NCBI GenBank assembly: GCA_913057645.1
Contig: CAJXOU010000012.1
Location: forward strand, 1 to 55,875
Length of the DNA: 55,875 nucleotides
From: an uncultured Rhodobiaceae bacterium
GTDB lineage: Bacteria > Pseudomonadota > Alphaproteobacteria > Parvibaculales > Parvibaculaceae
Direction of reading: 5' to 3'
The position numbers were made by a program, and so were the translations under genes. Position 1 is the stretch's first letter. Each line of letters starts with the position of its first letter. This document shows positions 9,519 through 17,965 of the stretch, one piece after another. The notes under the pieces were generated by a model. The model worked only from the letters and a program-made list of their open reading frames with translations, did no database searches and was not told where the DNA came from.

Positions 9519-10233
9519 CGAAGGGATCGTGTTGTCGGCGCGCGCTCATGGCGAGACGAGCGCGATTCTCGAGCTGTTCACGCGGGAGCAGGGGCGGTAT
9601 CTCGGGCTCGTGCATGGCGGCGCGGGGCGGCGGATGCGGAGCGTGCTGCAGCCGGGCAACAAGCTCTCGGCGCATTGGCGGGCGCGGCTCTCCGAACATC
9701 TCGGCACGTTTCAGGTGGAGCTCGTGCGCCCGCTGGCGGGTCTCCTCATGGACGATCCGCTGGCGCTGCTTGCCTTGAGCGCGGCGAGCGCGACGGCAGG
9801 CATCGTGCCGGAGCGGGAGGCGCATCCGGCGCTTTACGACGGCTACGAGGTGCTGCTCGAAACGATGCAGGACGGGGATGTCTGGCCGGCGATCTTCGTG
9901 CGGTGGGAGCTGGGGCTCCTGCAGGAGCTCGGCTTCGGGCTCGATCTCACGCGCTGCGCGGCGACAGGGAGCCGCGACGATCTCGCCTATGTGTCACCGA
10001 AAAGCGGGAGCGCGGTGAGCCGCGCGGCGGGCGAGCCCTACAAGGAGAGGCTGTTCCGGCTGCCGCCGTTCCTGATCGGCACACAGGCGGGCGAAGCCTC
10101 GTTCGCCGACGTGGCGGAGGGGTTGCGGCTTACGGGACATTTTCTCGACCGGCATCTCTTCGCGGCGCATGAGCGGCATCTGCCGGATGCGCGGATCAGG
10201 CTGATGGAGAAGATGGCCGCGAGGGCGGAGTGA
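9505..10233 (+). CDS. recO: DNA repair protein RecO
   Basis: RecO works with RecF and RecR to load RecA onto SSB-coated gapped DNA. At 242 residues it is of usual length. [31 protein letters not shown] is the typical N-terminal OB fold opening, followed by a helical domain with [24 protein letters not shown]-like sequence (seen as [18 protein letters not shown]). ATG 9505 lies within the end of the preceding gene, implying coupled translation. Confidence 0.93.
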   Translation: [242 protein letters not shown]

Positions 10234-10297
10234 GCGGCGAATCGCTGGTATATTGAGTGAAGATTACGCGGGCTCTTGCCTGCGGGAGCCCCCGCCC

Positions 10298-10349
10298 CGA
10301 AATTTGTTCGCTCAAGCTCTCAAATTTCGACCCTCCCCGAGGGGAGGGT
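10298..10349. repeat. Paired palindromic element upstream of parC
   Basis: Two adjacent hairpins: CGAAATTTG (10298-10306) pairs with CAAATTTCG (10321-10329), and CCCTCCCC (10331-10338) pairs with GGGGAGGG (10341-10348). The layout is like dispersed intergenic palindromes of alphaproteobacteria. It fills the recO-parC gap. In RNA the second stem could act as a weak terminator or as an mRNA-stabilising element. Confidence 0.6.
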
Positions 10350-10383
10350 GGGAAGCAAAGCCAGTTACCGAGAAGACATAGAC

Positions 10384-12630
10384 ATGACCAAGGCCGTTAC
10401 GCCGCCGGAGCCCGAGAACGAGATCAATCTGCGCGAGGCGCTGGAGACGCGGTATCTCGCCTATGCGCTCTCGACGATCATGCACCGGGCGCTGCCGGAT
10501 GTGCGCGACGGGTTGAAGCCGGTGCATCGCCGCGTGCTGTTCGCGATGCGGCAGTTGCGGCTCGAACCGGGGCAGGGGTTCAAGAAGTCGGCGCGCGTGG
10601 TCGGCGACGTGATCGGCCGCTATCACCCGCATGGCGACCAGTCGGTCTATGACGCGCTGGTGCGGCTCGCGCAGGATTTCTCGGTGCGCTATCCGCTGGT
10701 GGATGGCCAGGGCAATTTCGGCAATGTGGACGGCGATAACGCGGCGGCCATGCGCTACACGGAAGCGCGGCTGACGGCGGTTTCAGCGCTGCTGCTGGAC
10801 GGGCTCGACGAGGACACGGTCGATTTCCGCGAGACCTATGACGGCGAGGACCGCGAGCCGATGGTGCTGCCGGGCGCGTTCCCGCAGTTGCTCGCGAACG
10901 GCGCGGCGGGGATCGCGGTCGGCATGGCGACCAGCATTCCACCGCACAATGCGGCGGAGCTTTGCGACGCGGCGCTGCATCTCATCAAATATCCAAATGC
11001 GCGGACGGAGAAGCTCGTCAGTTTCGTGCAGGGGCCGGACTTCCCGACGGGCGGCACCATCGTGGAGTCGCGCGAGGCGATCATCGAAGCCTATGAGACG
11101 GGCCGCGGCGGCTTCCGTGTGCGTGCGAAATGGGAGCGGGAAGACCTGCCGCGCGGGCTGTGGCAGATCGTCGTCACGGAAATTCCCTACCAGGTGCAGA
11201 AGTCGAAGCTGGTCGAGAAGATCGCCGAACTGCTGCAGACCCGGAAACTGCCGTTGCTCGAAGATGTGCGCGACGAGAGCGCGGAGGAAATCCGGCTCGT
11301 GCTGGTGCCGAAGTCGAAGATGGTGGAACCGGACCACCTGATGGAGTCGCTGTTCCGCTCGACCGATCTCGAGAACCGCTTTCCGCTGAACCTGAACGTG
11401 CTGTCCGCAAGCCAGGTGCCGGGCGTGATGAACCTGCGCGAGGCGCTCAGGGCGTGGCTCGAACACCGCAAGGAAGTGCTGGTCCGGCGTTCGAACTTCC
11501 GGCTCGACAAGATCGAGAAGCGGCTGGAAGTCCTCGAAGGCTATCTCAAGGCCTATCTCAATCTCGACGAGGTGATCCGGATCATCCGCGAGGAGGACGA
11601 GCCGAAGCCCGCGCTCATCAAACGCTTCAAGCTGACCGACAACCAGGCGGAAGCGATCCTCAACATGCGGCTGCGTTCGTTGCGCAAGCTCGAGGAAATG
11701 GAGATCAAGGGCGAGCACAAGGAACTGACCGCCGAGCAGAAGCAGCTCAAGGCGCTGGTCAGATCCGACAACCAGCAATGGGCGCGCGTTGCCGACGAAA
11801 TCAAGGAAGTGAAGAACACGTTCGGGCCGAAGACGAAGCTCGGCGCGCGGCGGACGCAATTCTCCGATGCGCCGAAGATCGAGTTCGTACCGGTGGAAGC
11901 GATGATCGAGAGGGAGCCGATCACGGTCGTCTGTTCGAAGAAGGGCTGGATCCGGACCCTGAAGGGGCACGTGGCGCCGGATACGGAGATCAAGTTCAAG
12001 GAAGGCGACGGGCCGCGCTTCATGCTGCATGCCGAGACCACGGACAAGATCCTGCTGTTCGCGACGGATGGGCGCTTCTACACGCTGGAGGCGACGAAGC
12101 TGGCGGGCGGGCGCGGAAACGGCGAGCCGGTGCGCCTCATGATCGATCTCGACGAGAGCCGCGACGTGGTGGAGCTTTTCGTGCACCAGCCGGGACGGAA
12201 GCTGATCGTCGCCTCGCATGAGGGCAATGGTTTCGTCGTGCCGGAAGACGAGGTGGTCGCGATGCGCCGCGCGGGCAAGCAGGTGCTGAATGTGAGCGGC
12301 ACGGATGAGGCGATCGCCTGCGCGGTGGTGCAGGGCGATCATGTGGCCGTGATCGGCGACAACCGGAAGCTGCTGATCTTCCCGCTCAAGGAAATGAACG
12401 AGATGACGCGCGGCAAGGGCGTGCGCCTGCAGCGCTACAAGGATGGCGGGCTTGGCGACGTGAAGACCTTCACGCTGAAGCAGGGCCTCATCGCCTATGA
12501 CCGATCGGACCGGGCGCGGACCTTCGAGGGGCTGAAAGAGTGGGTGGGCCAGCGCGCGCAGGCGGGGCGGCTGCCGCCCAAGGGCTTCCCTGTGGGGCAC
12601 AAGTTCGGCGGCACGTTCGGGGCGGCGTGA
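10384..12630 (+). CDS. parC: DNA topoisomerase IV subunit A
   Basis: Breakage-rejoining subunit of topoisomerase IV, which unlinks daughter chromosomes with ParE. The 748-residue protein has the winged-helix region with the quinolone-region stretch [20 protein letters not shown], the catalytic Tyr125 in [10 protein letters not shown], a coiled-coil arm and a C-terminal beta-pinwheel domain (from about residue 510). The length and a pinwheel lacking the GyrA box support ParC rather than GyrA. The frame is open from 10276 through the repeat element, but ATG 10384 gives the family N-terminus ([19 protein letters not shown]). Confidence 0.93.
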   Translation: MTKAVTPPEPENEINLREALETRYLAYALSTIMHRALPDVRDGLKPVHRRVLFAMRQLRLEPGQGFKKSARVVGDVIGRYHPHGDQSVYDALVRLAQDFSVRYPLVDGQGNFGNVDGDNAAAMRYTEARLTAVSALLLDGLDEDTVDFRETYDGEDREPMVLPGAFPQLLANGAAGIAVGMATSIPPHNAAELCDAALHLIKYPNARTEKLVSFVQGPDFPTGGTIVESREAIIEAYETGRGGFRVRAKWEREDLPRGLWQIVVTEIPYQVQKSKLVEKIAELLQTRKLPLLEDVRDESAEEIRLVLVPKSKMVEPDHLMESLFRSTDLENRFPLNLNVLSASQVPGVMNLREALRAWLEHRKEVLVRRSNFRLDKIEKRLEVLEGYLKAYLNLDEVIRIIREEDEPKPALIKRFKLTDNQAEAILNMRLRSLRKLEEMEIKGEHKELTAEQKQLKALVRSDNQQWARVADEIKEVKNTFGPKTKLGARRTQFSDAPKIEFVPVEAMIEREPITVVCSKKGWIRTLKGHVAPDTEIKFKEGDGPRFMLHAETTDKILLFATDGRFYTLEATKLAGGRGNGEPVRLMIDLDESRDVVELFVHQPGRKLIVASHEGNGFVVPEDEVVAMRRAGKQVLNVSGTDEAIACAVVQGDHVAVIGDNRKLLIFPLKEMNEMTRGKGVRLQRYKDGGLGDVKTFTLKQGLIAYDRSDRARTFEGLKEWVGQRAQAGRLPPKGFPVGHKFGGTFGAA

Positions 12631-12649
12631 CGGGCTGAGTTTGCGGCCC

Positions 12650-12824
12650 TATGGATTGCCGCGTCGCTTCGCTCCTCGCAATGACGGAATTCTAGAGGGA
12701 TAAACAAACTATCGGCGTCATTGCGAGAAGGCCGAAGGCCGACGAAGCAATCCATAGGGCGTTTGCAGGAAGGCGAGGCCGTATGGATTGCCGCGTCGCG
12801 GCTTTGCCGCTCCTCGCAATGACG
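12650..12824. repeat. Three-part palindromic repeat array, left copy
   Basis: Three units of one dispersed repeat. Unit 1 (+, 12650-12686) begins TATGGATTGCCGCGTCGC and ends CTCCTCGCAATGACG; unit 2 (-, 12716-12756) is its reverse complement with a longer centre; unit 3 (+, 12782-12824) has the centre GGCTTTGCC. Each unit is itself partly palindromic. The same order and orientation recurs at 13156-13327, and the GIY-YIG gene lies between. Confidence 0.9.
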
Positions 12825-12841
12825 GTTTATAGGGGTGGGGG

Positions 12842-13129
12842 ATGAAGCGTCCGGCCGTGTACATCGTCGCGAACAAGCGGAACGGGACGATCTATACGGG
12901 CGTGACGTCGCATCTTGAGCGGCGCATCTATGAGCACCGTGAAGGGGTGTTGCCGGGCTTTTCCAAGCGTCACGGGTGCAAGATGCTCGTCTGGTACGAG
13001 ATGCACCAGACGATGGAGTTTGCCATCGGACGCGAGAAGCAGATCAAGGCAGGGTCGAGGCAGAAGAAGGTCGAGCTGATTCAGAGCATGAATCCCGAGT
13101 GGCGGGATTTGTATGAGGATCTGGCCTAG
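12842..13129 (+). CDS. GIY-YIG endonuclease domain protein
   Basis: A 95-residue single-domain GIY-YIG nuclease of the UPF0213/YhbQ kind. Key residues: VYIV at 7-10 and TIYTGVT (GIY-YIG motif), an Arg in LERRIYEH, and a metal-binding Glu in the following helix (AIGREKQIK). Such small proteins cut DNA in a few tested cases, but their role is mostly unknown. The gene stands alone, 18 bases after one palindromic array and 27 bases before its near-duplicate, which suggests that gene and repeats spread together. Confidence 0.88.
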   Translation: MKRPAVYIVANKRNGTIYTGVTSHLERRIYEHREGVLPGFSKRHGCKMLVWYEMHQTMEFAIGREKQIKAGSRQKKVELIQSMNPEWRDLYEDLA

Positions 13130-13155
13130 GGCGTTATCGGATGTGACTGCGGCAG

Positions 13156-13327
13156 TATGGATTGCCGCGTCGCTTCGCTCCTCGCAATGACGAGGTTAGG
13201 AAATGCCCCAACCCTATCCGCGTCATTGCGAGAAGGCGAAGCCGACGAAGCAATCCATAGGGCGTTTGCGGGAAGGTGAGGCTGTATGGATTGCCGCGTC
13301 GCGGCTTTGCCGCTCCTCGCAATGACG
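13156..13327. repeat. Three-part palindromic repeat array, right copy
   Basis: Units at 13156-13192 (+), 13221-13259 (-) and 13285-13327 (+), in the same order and orientation as the left array. The linker after unit 2 (GGGCGTTTGCGGGAAGGTGA) differs from the left linker by only a few bases, so about 110 bases form a near-identical direct repeat around the GIY-YIG gene. Confidence 0.9.
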
Positions 13328-13353
13328 GTTTAGGGAGAGGAAAAGCAGCCGGT

Positions 13354-13845
13354 TCAGTCGATGGTGATCGGCTCGCGGATTTCGTGACCCCAGTATTTCA
13401 GGAAGAGGATGTAGTCGCCGGGTTTCACGCGGGACGTATCGAGCGTGAGCGTGTAGTTGCCCGAGATGGTGTGATTGCCCTCGAGCTCGCCGCGGACGGG
13501 CACCTCGACGCAGGTTTCCTCGCCGCGCTGCGACTGGACGAAGTTCTGGTCTTCGTCCGTCAGGAACCAGCGGAAGATGTCGCATTGCGAGCCGGTTTCG
13601 AGCGCCAGCGGCTCCTCGGTGTTGTTGGCGAGGGTGACGCCGACTTCGAGCGAGAGGGGACCGGCCTCCGTCCATGTGTTCGGCTGAGAGACGCTCGCCG
13701 TCAGTTCGACCGGTTCGTTGAGCTGAACGCGGCCAGTGCCGACATAAAAGGCGATGACACCGCCCATCGCGAGGAAGACGAGCGACATGCGGGTGAGATT
13801 GCTGCCTGCCTTGCTTGCGGCGTCGCGGGGATTGTTTTCGGACAT
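13354..13845 (-). CDS. Membrane-anchored BsuPI-like domain protein
   Basis: A 163-residue protein not confidently assigned. One hydrophobic helix (about residues 20-37, MSLVFLAMGGVIAFYVG) anchors it, leaving a periplasmic all-beta domain. Stretches such as LEVGVTLANNTEEPLAL, DIFRWFLTDEDQNFVQ and VKPGDYILFLKYWG resemble the BsuPI-type fold (a secreted beta-sandwich). Two cysteines (SQCDIF, ETCVEV) may form a disulfide. Its start is six bases beyond the dctM stop, so it is the last gene of the TRAP operon and may help that transporter; this is inference. Confidence 0.7.
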   Translation of the reverse strand: MSENNPRDAASKAGSNLTRMSLVFLAMGGVIAFYVGTGRVQLNEPVELTASVSQPNTWTEAGPLSLEVGVTLANNTEEPLALETGSQCDIFRWFLTDEDQNFVQSQRGEETCVEVPVRGELEGNHTISGNYTLTLDTSRVKPGDYILFLKYWGHEIREPITID

Positions 13846-13850
13846 GGGGT

Positions 13851-15425
13851 TCACATAGCGCTGAAGAGGAGGCGGGGCAACCATGTCGCCAGCGCCGGGA
13901 AGAGGGCGATGACGCCGAGCGCCACGAGCTGCAGGCCGACAAAGGGAACCGCTCCGCGATAGATCTGCATGGTGGTGACGCTTTCGGGCGCGACGCCGCG
14001 CAGATAGAAGAGCGCGAATCCGAAGGGCGGCGTGAGGAAGGAGGTCTGCAGGTTGATCGCCATCATGACGCCGAGCCAGACGGGGTCGACCCCCATCATG
14101 AGGAGGATCGGCGCGACGATGGGCACGACGACGAAGATGATCTCGATGAAATCGAGGAAGAAGCCGAGCAGGAACATGATCGCCATGACGGTGACGATGG
14201 CGCCGACCGTGCCGCCGGGCATGGAGGTGAGGAATTCCTGCACCGTCTCGTCGCCGCCCAGACCTCGGAAGACGAGGCTGAAGAGCGCCGCGCCGATCAG
14301 GATGACGAAGACCATGGACGTGATGCGTGCCGTCGACTGCGAGACTTCGCCGAGCACGCCCGAGCGCCAGAGACGCCACAGCGATGCGCCGAGGCCGATG
14401 GCGACGATGGCACAGAGGATGTAGGCGGCGAGGATGGCGATCTGATCGATGCCGGAAATCTCGGTGCGGGCGGTGCGCAGGTCCATGAAGGAGGTGAGAA
14501 GAAGGAGCGCAATGAGCGCGGCGGCGGCGCTGCGCACGGCGCGCTTCATGCCGCCCGCGCGCTCGCCCGCCAGCAGGATCGAGCCGATGGCGCCCAATGC
14601 GGCGGCTTCCGTGGGCGTCGCGATGCCGCCGAGGATAGAGCCCATGACGGCGACGATGAGGGCGACGGGCGGCACGAGGGCGCGAAGCGTGCGCTTGTAG
14701 AGCTCGACTGTGGAGATGTCGTCTTCGACCGGCATGGCGGGCGAAGACTTCGGATCGACGGCGGCGCGGAACACCTGGTAGAGGATGTAGAAGCCGACCA
14801 GCATGAGGCCGGGGATGAGCGCGCCCGCGAAGAGATCGCCGACGGAGAGCGTTTCCGGCGAGAAGATGCCCTGTTCGAGCTGAGCCTTCTGGTAGGAGTT
14901 CGCCAGCGTGTCGCCCAGCAGCACCAGGACAATGGAGGGCGGGATGATCTGGCCGAGCGTGCCGGCGGCGGCGATGGAGCCGGTCGCGAGCGAGGCGTCG
15001 TAACCCCGGCGCAGCATGGTCGGCAGCGCGAGGAGGCCCATGGTGACGACCGTCGCGCCGACGATGCCGGTGGAGGCGGCAAGGAGCGCGCCGACGATCG
15101 AGACGGAGAAGCCGAGCCCGCCGCGCAGACGGCCGAAGAGGCGGCCCATGTTCTCAAGCAAGTCCTCGGCGACGCGGGAACGCTCCAGCATGGTGCCCAT
15201 GAAGACGAAGAGGGGGACGGCGATGAGCACGTCGTTCGTCATGTTGCCGTAGATGCGCTGCGGGAGCGCGGCCATGAAGCCGAAGTCGAAGACGCCGAAC
15301 GCCATGCCGATGAGGCCGAAGGCGAGGGCGACGCCCGCGAGCGTGAAGGCGACGGGGAAGCCCGTGAGCAGCACCGAGCAGGCGGCAACGAACATCAGAA
15401 CATCGAGACTATCGCGAAGGTCCAT
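13851..15425 (-). CDS. dctM: TRAP transporter large permease (DctM type)
   Basis: The large membrane subunit that forms the sodium-driven transport channel. At 524 residues it is longer than classical DctM (about 430), with an extra hydrophilic and transmembrane insertion near residues 200-350, as in subunits paired with TakP-like binding proteins. Family marks include AVPLFVFMGTMLERSRVAEDLL, SIVGALLAASTGIVGATVVTMGLLALP and GSIAAAGTLGQIIPPSIVLVLLGD. It starts just after dctQ. Confidence 0.92.
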   Translation of the reverse strand: MDLRDSLDVLMFVAACSVLLTGFPVAFTLAGVALAFGLIGMAFGVFDFGFMAALPQRIYGNMTNDVLIAVPLFVFMGTMLERSRVAEDLLENMGRLFGRLRGGLGFSVSIVGALLAASTGIVGATVVTMGLLALPTMLRRGYDASLATGSIAAAGTLGQIIPPSIVLVLLGDTLANSYQKAQLEQGIFSPETLSVGDLFAGALIPGLMLVGFYILYQVFRAAVDPKSSPAMPVEDDISTVELYKRTLRALVPPVALIVAVMGSILGGIATPTEAAALGAIGSILLAGERAGGMKRAVRSAAAALIALLLLTSFMDLRTARTEISGIDQIAILAAYILCAIVAIGLGASLWRLWRSGVLGEVSQSTARITSMVFVILIGAALFSLVFRGLGGDETVQEFLTSMPGGTVGAIVTVMAIMFLLGFFLDFIEIIFVVVPIVAPILLMMGVDPVWLGVMMAINLQTSFLTPPFGFALFYLRGVAPESVTTMQIYRGAVPFVGLQLVALGVIALFPALATWLPRLLFSAM

Positions 15426-15440
15426 CGGAACGGGCCGCCT

Positions 15441-15980
15441 TCAGAGGAGGGGCGAGGCTTCTTCCAGCGGCATTTCGGCCCCGGAGAGAACGCGCAGCGC
15501 ATGAATGAGGGTGGAGAGGCCCTGGAGGGCGAGGAGCACGACGAAGACGAGGATGACGCTCTTCAGGAGGTAGACGCCCTGAATGCCGCTCGTCTCGCGG
15601 CTGCCTTCGAGGACCGACCATGAGGCTTCGACGTAAGGGAAGGAGACGTAGAAGATCAGGAAGCAGACGGGCCAGAGCAGGAGGAGCGTGCCGAGGAGAT
15701 CGACCCAGGCCTTGGCGCGGGGCGACATGGTGCGGTAGAGCACGTCGACACGGACATGGGCGTTGTGGAGCAGCGTATAGCCCGCAACGAGCATGAAGAG
15801 GACGCCGTGCATGTAGACGATGGATTCCTGCATCCAGATCGAGCCGATGCCGAAGACGTAGCGCTGGAGCACGACGACGAACTGGACCAGCACCATGAGA
15901 ATGGCGAGCCAGGAGACGGTGCGGCCCACGCGCTCGTTGAGGGCGTCGATGAGGCCGGCAATGCGGACGAGTGCGGTCAT
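15441..15980 (-). CDS. dctQ: TRAP transporter small permease (DctQ type)
   Basis: A 179-residue subunit with four predicted membrane helices that brings the binding protein to the large permease. Typical pieces are WLAILMVLVQFVVVLQRYVFGIGSIWMQES and YTLLHNAHVRVDVLY. The frame is open to 16055, but ATG at 15980 gives the normal start (MTALVRIAGLIDALNERVGR), 26 bases after the binding-protein stop. Confidence 0.9.
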   Translation of the reverse strand: MTALVRIAGLIDALNERVGRTVSWLAILMVLVQFVVVLQRYVFGIGSIWMQESIVYMHGVLFMLVAGYTLLHNAHVRVDVLYRTMSPRAKAWVDLLGTLLLLWPVCFLIFYVSFPYVEASWSVLEGSRETSGIQGVYLLKSVILVFVVLLALQGLSTLIHALRVLSGAEMPLEEASPLL

Positions 15981-16006
15981 GATTTCGGGATCACGTTCTG
16001 GCTGCG

Positions 16007-17080
16007 TCAGCCGCGGCGCGCCTCCACGAAGCCCTCGTCGCCGATGCGGGTCCATTCGCTGGTGGTGTCGAGGAAGGCGCGGAAGCTCTCATAGACCTTG
16101 CCGGTGACGGCGTCTTCCTTCGCGGCGTCCTCGAGCACCTGCTTCGAGGTTTCCTTGAGCGCGGCGACGACGTCGTCGGGGAACCGGCGGACCATGACGC
16201 TGTGCTTCTCGATGAGGGTCTTCAGCGCGTCGCCGTTATGGGCGTTGTATTCGGCGAGCGTGTAGTCGTTCTCGGCGGCGCAGGCGGCGCGGACCACGGC
16301 CTGCTGCTGCTTCGTGAGCGATTCCCAGACGGCGAGGTTGAAGCCCGCGGCGAGCGACGAGCCCGGCTCGTGGAAGCCCGGCCAGTAGTAGTATTTGGCG
16401 AGGCGGTAGAAGCCGAAGGCCATGTCGTTCCAGGGGCCGACCCATTCGGCGGCGTCGATGGTGCCGTTCTGGAGGGCGGGGAAGATGTCGGGACCGGCCA
16501 ACGTGACGGCGGCCGCGCCGAGACGGCGCATGACCTCGCCGCCGAGGCCCGGCATGCGGATCGAGAGACCCTTGAGGTCGTCGAGCGAGTTGATTTCCTT
16601 GCGGTACCAGCCGGGAAGCTGGACGCCGGTGTTCGCGGCCATGAACGGCTTGATGTTGAAGCCCCTGGCGAGATCGTCCCAGAGCTCCTGTCCGCCGCCG
16701 TGATAGATCCAGGCGTTGATCTCGGCGGCCGTCATGCCGAAGGGGACGGCGGTGAAGAAGTTGTAGGCCTTGGACTTGCCCTGCCAGTAGTACTCGGCGC
16801 CGTGATAGATGTCGGCCGCGCCCGAGGAGACGGTGTCGAAGCATTCGAGCGGGGGGACGAGTTCGTTGGCGGCGAAGACCTTGATCTCGAGCGCGCCGTC
16901 GGTCATGTCGCCGATGCGGCTTGCAAGCCGCTCGGCGGAGGTGCCGAGGCCGGGATAATTCTTCGGCCAGGTGGTGACCATCTTCAACTGGCGCTTGCCC
17001 TGCGCGATGGCGGGCGCGGGCATGGCGGCGGCGGCGAGGCCGGCGATACCGGCGCCAGCCAGAAACGAGCGGCGTTTCAT
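16007..17080 (-). CDS. TRAP substrate-binding protein, TakP-like
   Basis: A 357-residue periplasmic binding protein with a twin-arginine signal (MKRRSFLAG, cleavage after APAIAQ). TAVPFGMTAAEINAWIYHGGG, GNTGVQ-like ANTGVQLPGWYRKEI, and NGTIDAAEWVGPWND match the TakP/mannitol-chloroaromatic branch, whose characterised members bind 2-oxo acids such as pyruvate or lactate. The exact ligand is inferred only. ATG 17080 is chosen for the Tat signal and a GGGGAGTTTTCT site upstream; the longer frame to 17188 lacks support. First gene of the operon. Confidence 0.9.
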   Translation of the reverse strand: MKRRSFLAGAGIAGLAAAAMPAPAIAQGKRQLKMVTTWPKNYPGLGTSAERLASRIGDMTDGALEIKVFAANELVPPLECFDTVSSGAADIYHGAEYYWQGKSKAYNFFTAVPFGMTAAEINAWIYHGGGQELWDDLARGFNIKPFMAANTGVQLPGWYRKEINSLDDLKGLSIRMPGLGGEVMRRLGAAAVTLAGPDIFPALQNGTIDAAEWVGPWNDMAFGFYRLAKYYYWPGFHEPGSSLAAGFNLAVWESLTKQQQAVVRAACAAENDYTLAEYNAHNGDALKTLIEKHSVMVRRFPDDVVAALKETSKQVLEDAAKEDAVTGKVYESFRAFLDTTSEWTRIGDEGFVEARRG

Positions 17081-17209
17081 AGAAAACTCCCCGATCTTTA
17101 TCCCCAGGGCAGCCGGTTCCGGCCGCCTCGTCCCCGATTGAAGGGGCACAATTCGCGGCCAGTATAGGCGGGCGGGCACAGGGCGCAACGGCGGCGGAGG
17201 CCGGTTTCT

Positions 17210-17521
17210 TCAGGCGGCTGCCGGGCCGGAACGGCCGTTAGCCGACGTAGCCTCGAGGCGAATGCCAAGTGCCTTCAAGACGCCAAGCAGTGTGGTGAGC
17301 TTCGGATCGCCCTCGCTGCTGAGGGCCTTGTAGAGAGCCTCGCGCGTTACGCCTGCGTCCTGAGCGACGCGAGACATGCCTCGCGCACGGGCCACGATGC
17401 CCAGCGCATTCGCGATATAGGCCGGATCGCCGGTGGCAAAGGCATCCGAAAGAAGCGCGAGCTGGTCTTCTTCGGTGTCGAGATATTGGGCCGCATCGAA
17501 AGGAATGGTCTCAATTGCCAC
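17210..17521 (-). CDS. higA: HigA-type antitoxin (addiction module antidote)
   Basis: A 103-residue helix-turn-helix protein of the COG3636 antidote group: the HTH spans about residues 45-85 (MSRVAQDAGVTREALYKALS, then PKLTTLLGVLKALG). Such antitoxins neutralise the toxin and repress their own operon. It follows the toxin by three bases, in the toxin-first order usual for HigBA. Confidence 0.9.
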   Translation of the reverse strand: MAIETIPFDAAQYLDTEEDQLALLSDAFATGDPAYIANALGIVARARGMSRVAQDAGVTREALYKALSSEGDPKLTTLLGVLKALGIRLEATSANGRSGPAAA

Positions 17522-17524
17522 GTT

Positions 17525-17812
17525 CTAAACCTCTTTTGCGAGCCTTCTGGCGCGTTCTATGTCCTTCTTCTGCGTGCTCTTGTCGCCTCCGCATAGAAGA
17601 ACGATGAGAACGTCGCCCCGGCGGACGAAATAAACCCGATATCCGGGACCGTAGTCGACGCGGAGTTCTCCTATGCCGCCGAAGAATTTCGCATCGCCGA
17701 ACAGCCCGGATTCGAGACGCGCGATCCGCTGGGCAATGCGTTTGACAGCCTGACGATCCTTCAGGCCGTCAAGCCAATCCCTGAAGAGCAACGTCTGGCG
17801 TACTTCCAGCAT
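17525..17812 (-). CDS. higB: HigB/RelE-type toxin
   Basis: A 95-residue toxin of the RelE/ParE superfamily (phage-derived Gp49-like or COG3657 branch), expected to cleave mRNA on the ribosome. Family features are FRDWLDGLKDRQAVKRIAQRIARLESGLFGD, ELRVDYGPGYRVYFVRRGD and CGGDKSTQKKDIERARRLA. No ribosome-binding site precedes the ATG; the predicted promoter would give a leaderless transcript. A palindromic operator begins four bases upstream. Confidence 0.9.
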   Translation of the reverse strand: MLEVRQTLLFRDWLDGLKDRQAVKRIAQRIARLESGLFGDAKFFGGIGELRVDYGPGYRVYFVRRGDVLIVLLCGGDKSTQKKDIERARRLAKEV

Positions 17813-17815
17813 GTA

Positions 17816-17833
17816 TGTGAACTGTAGTTCACA
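17816..17833 (-). promoter_or_regulatory. Palindromic operator of higBA
   Basis: A perfect inverted repeat, TGTGAACT-GT-AGTTCACA on the + strand, which covers the predicted -10 box and ends three bases before the toxin start. HigA-type antitoxins bind such palindromes, so autoregulation is the likely role. Confidence 0.75.
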
Positions 17834-17849
17834 GTCTTCGGTGCGTCAA
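17821..17849 (-). promoter_or_regulatory. Predicted sigma-70 promoter of higBA
   Basis: On the - strand, TTGACG (17849-17844) and TACAGT (17826-17821) are 17 bases apart. Transcription would start at about 17812-17814, at or next to the toxin ATG, giving a leaderless mRNA. Confidence 0.6.
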
Positions 17850-17870
17850 GGACTTCGAAAGCGTCCTTGA
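17846..17870. promoter_or_regulatory. Second inverted repeat upstream of higBA
   Basis: TCAAGGAC (17846-17853) and GTCCTTGA (17863-17870) form a perfect 8-base inverted repeat with a 9-base spacer. It overlaps the -35 box, so it may be a second regulator site, or a hairpin in transcripts coming from upstream. Confidence 0.5.
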
Positions 17871-17912
17871 TTGTCCGTATGCAGGCGGCGGCACAAGTTC
17901 CACTTCAATAAT

Positions 17913-17965
17913 TGGTGGGCGTACAGGGGCTCGAACCCTGGACCCGCTGATCAAGAGTCAGCTGC
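17913..17965 (-). pseudogene. 3' fragment of tRNA-Lys(CTT)
   Basis: On the - strand these 53 bases hold a perfect anticodon stem-loop (GCTGA-CTCTTGA-TCAGC, anticodon CTT at 17955-17953), a variable region, a perfect T arm (CAGGG-TTCGAGC-CCCTG), acceptor strand TACGCCC, discriminator A and CCA. The D arm and the 5' acceptor strand are absent: the bpt coding sequence begins one base away. Such fragments are typical of integrase attachment sites, where an element copies the tRNA 3' end. Confidence 0.8.

Noticed and set aside
10276-10383. Earlier start for parC
   Set aside because: The added residues come from the palindromic repeat, and a normal ParC start lies at 10384.
12650-13327. CRISPR array
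   Set aside because: Repeats alternate in orientation, are palindromic and have a gene in the middle; no regular spacers.
13815-15623. 602-codon + frame over the TRAP permease
   Set aside because: Antisense of dctM and dctQ; its acidic, His- and Arg-rich product is typical for the reverse of membrane genes in GC-rich DNA.
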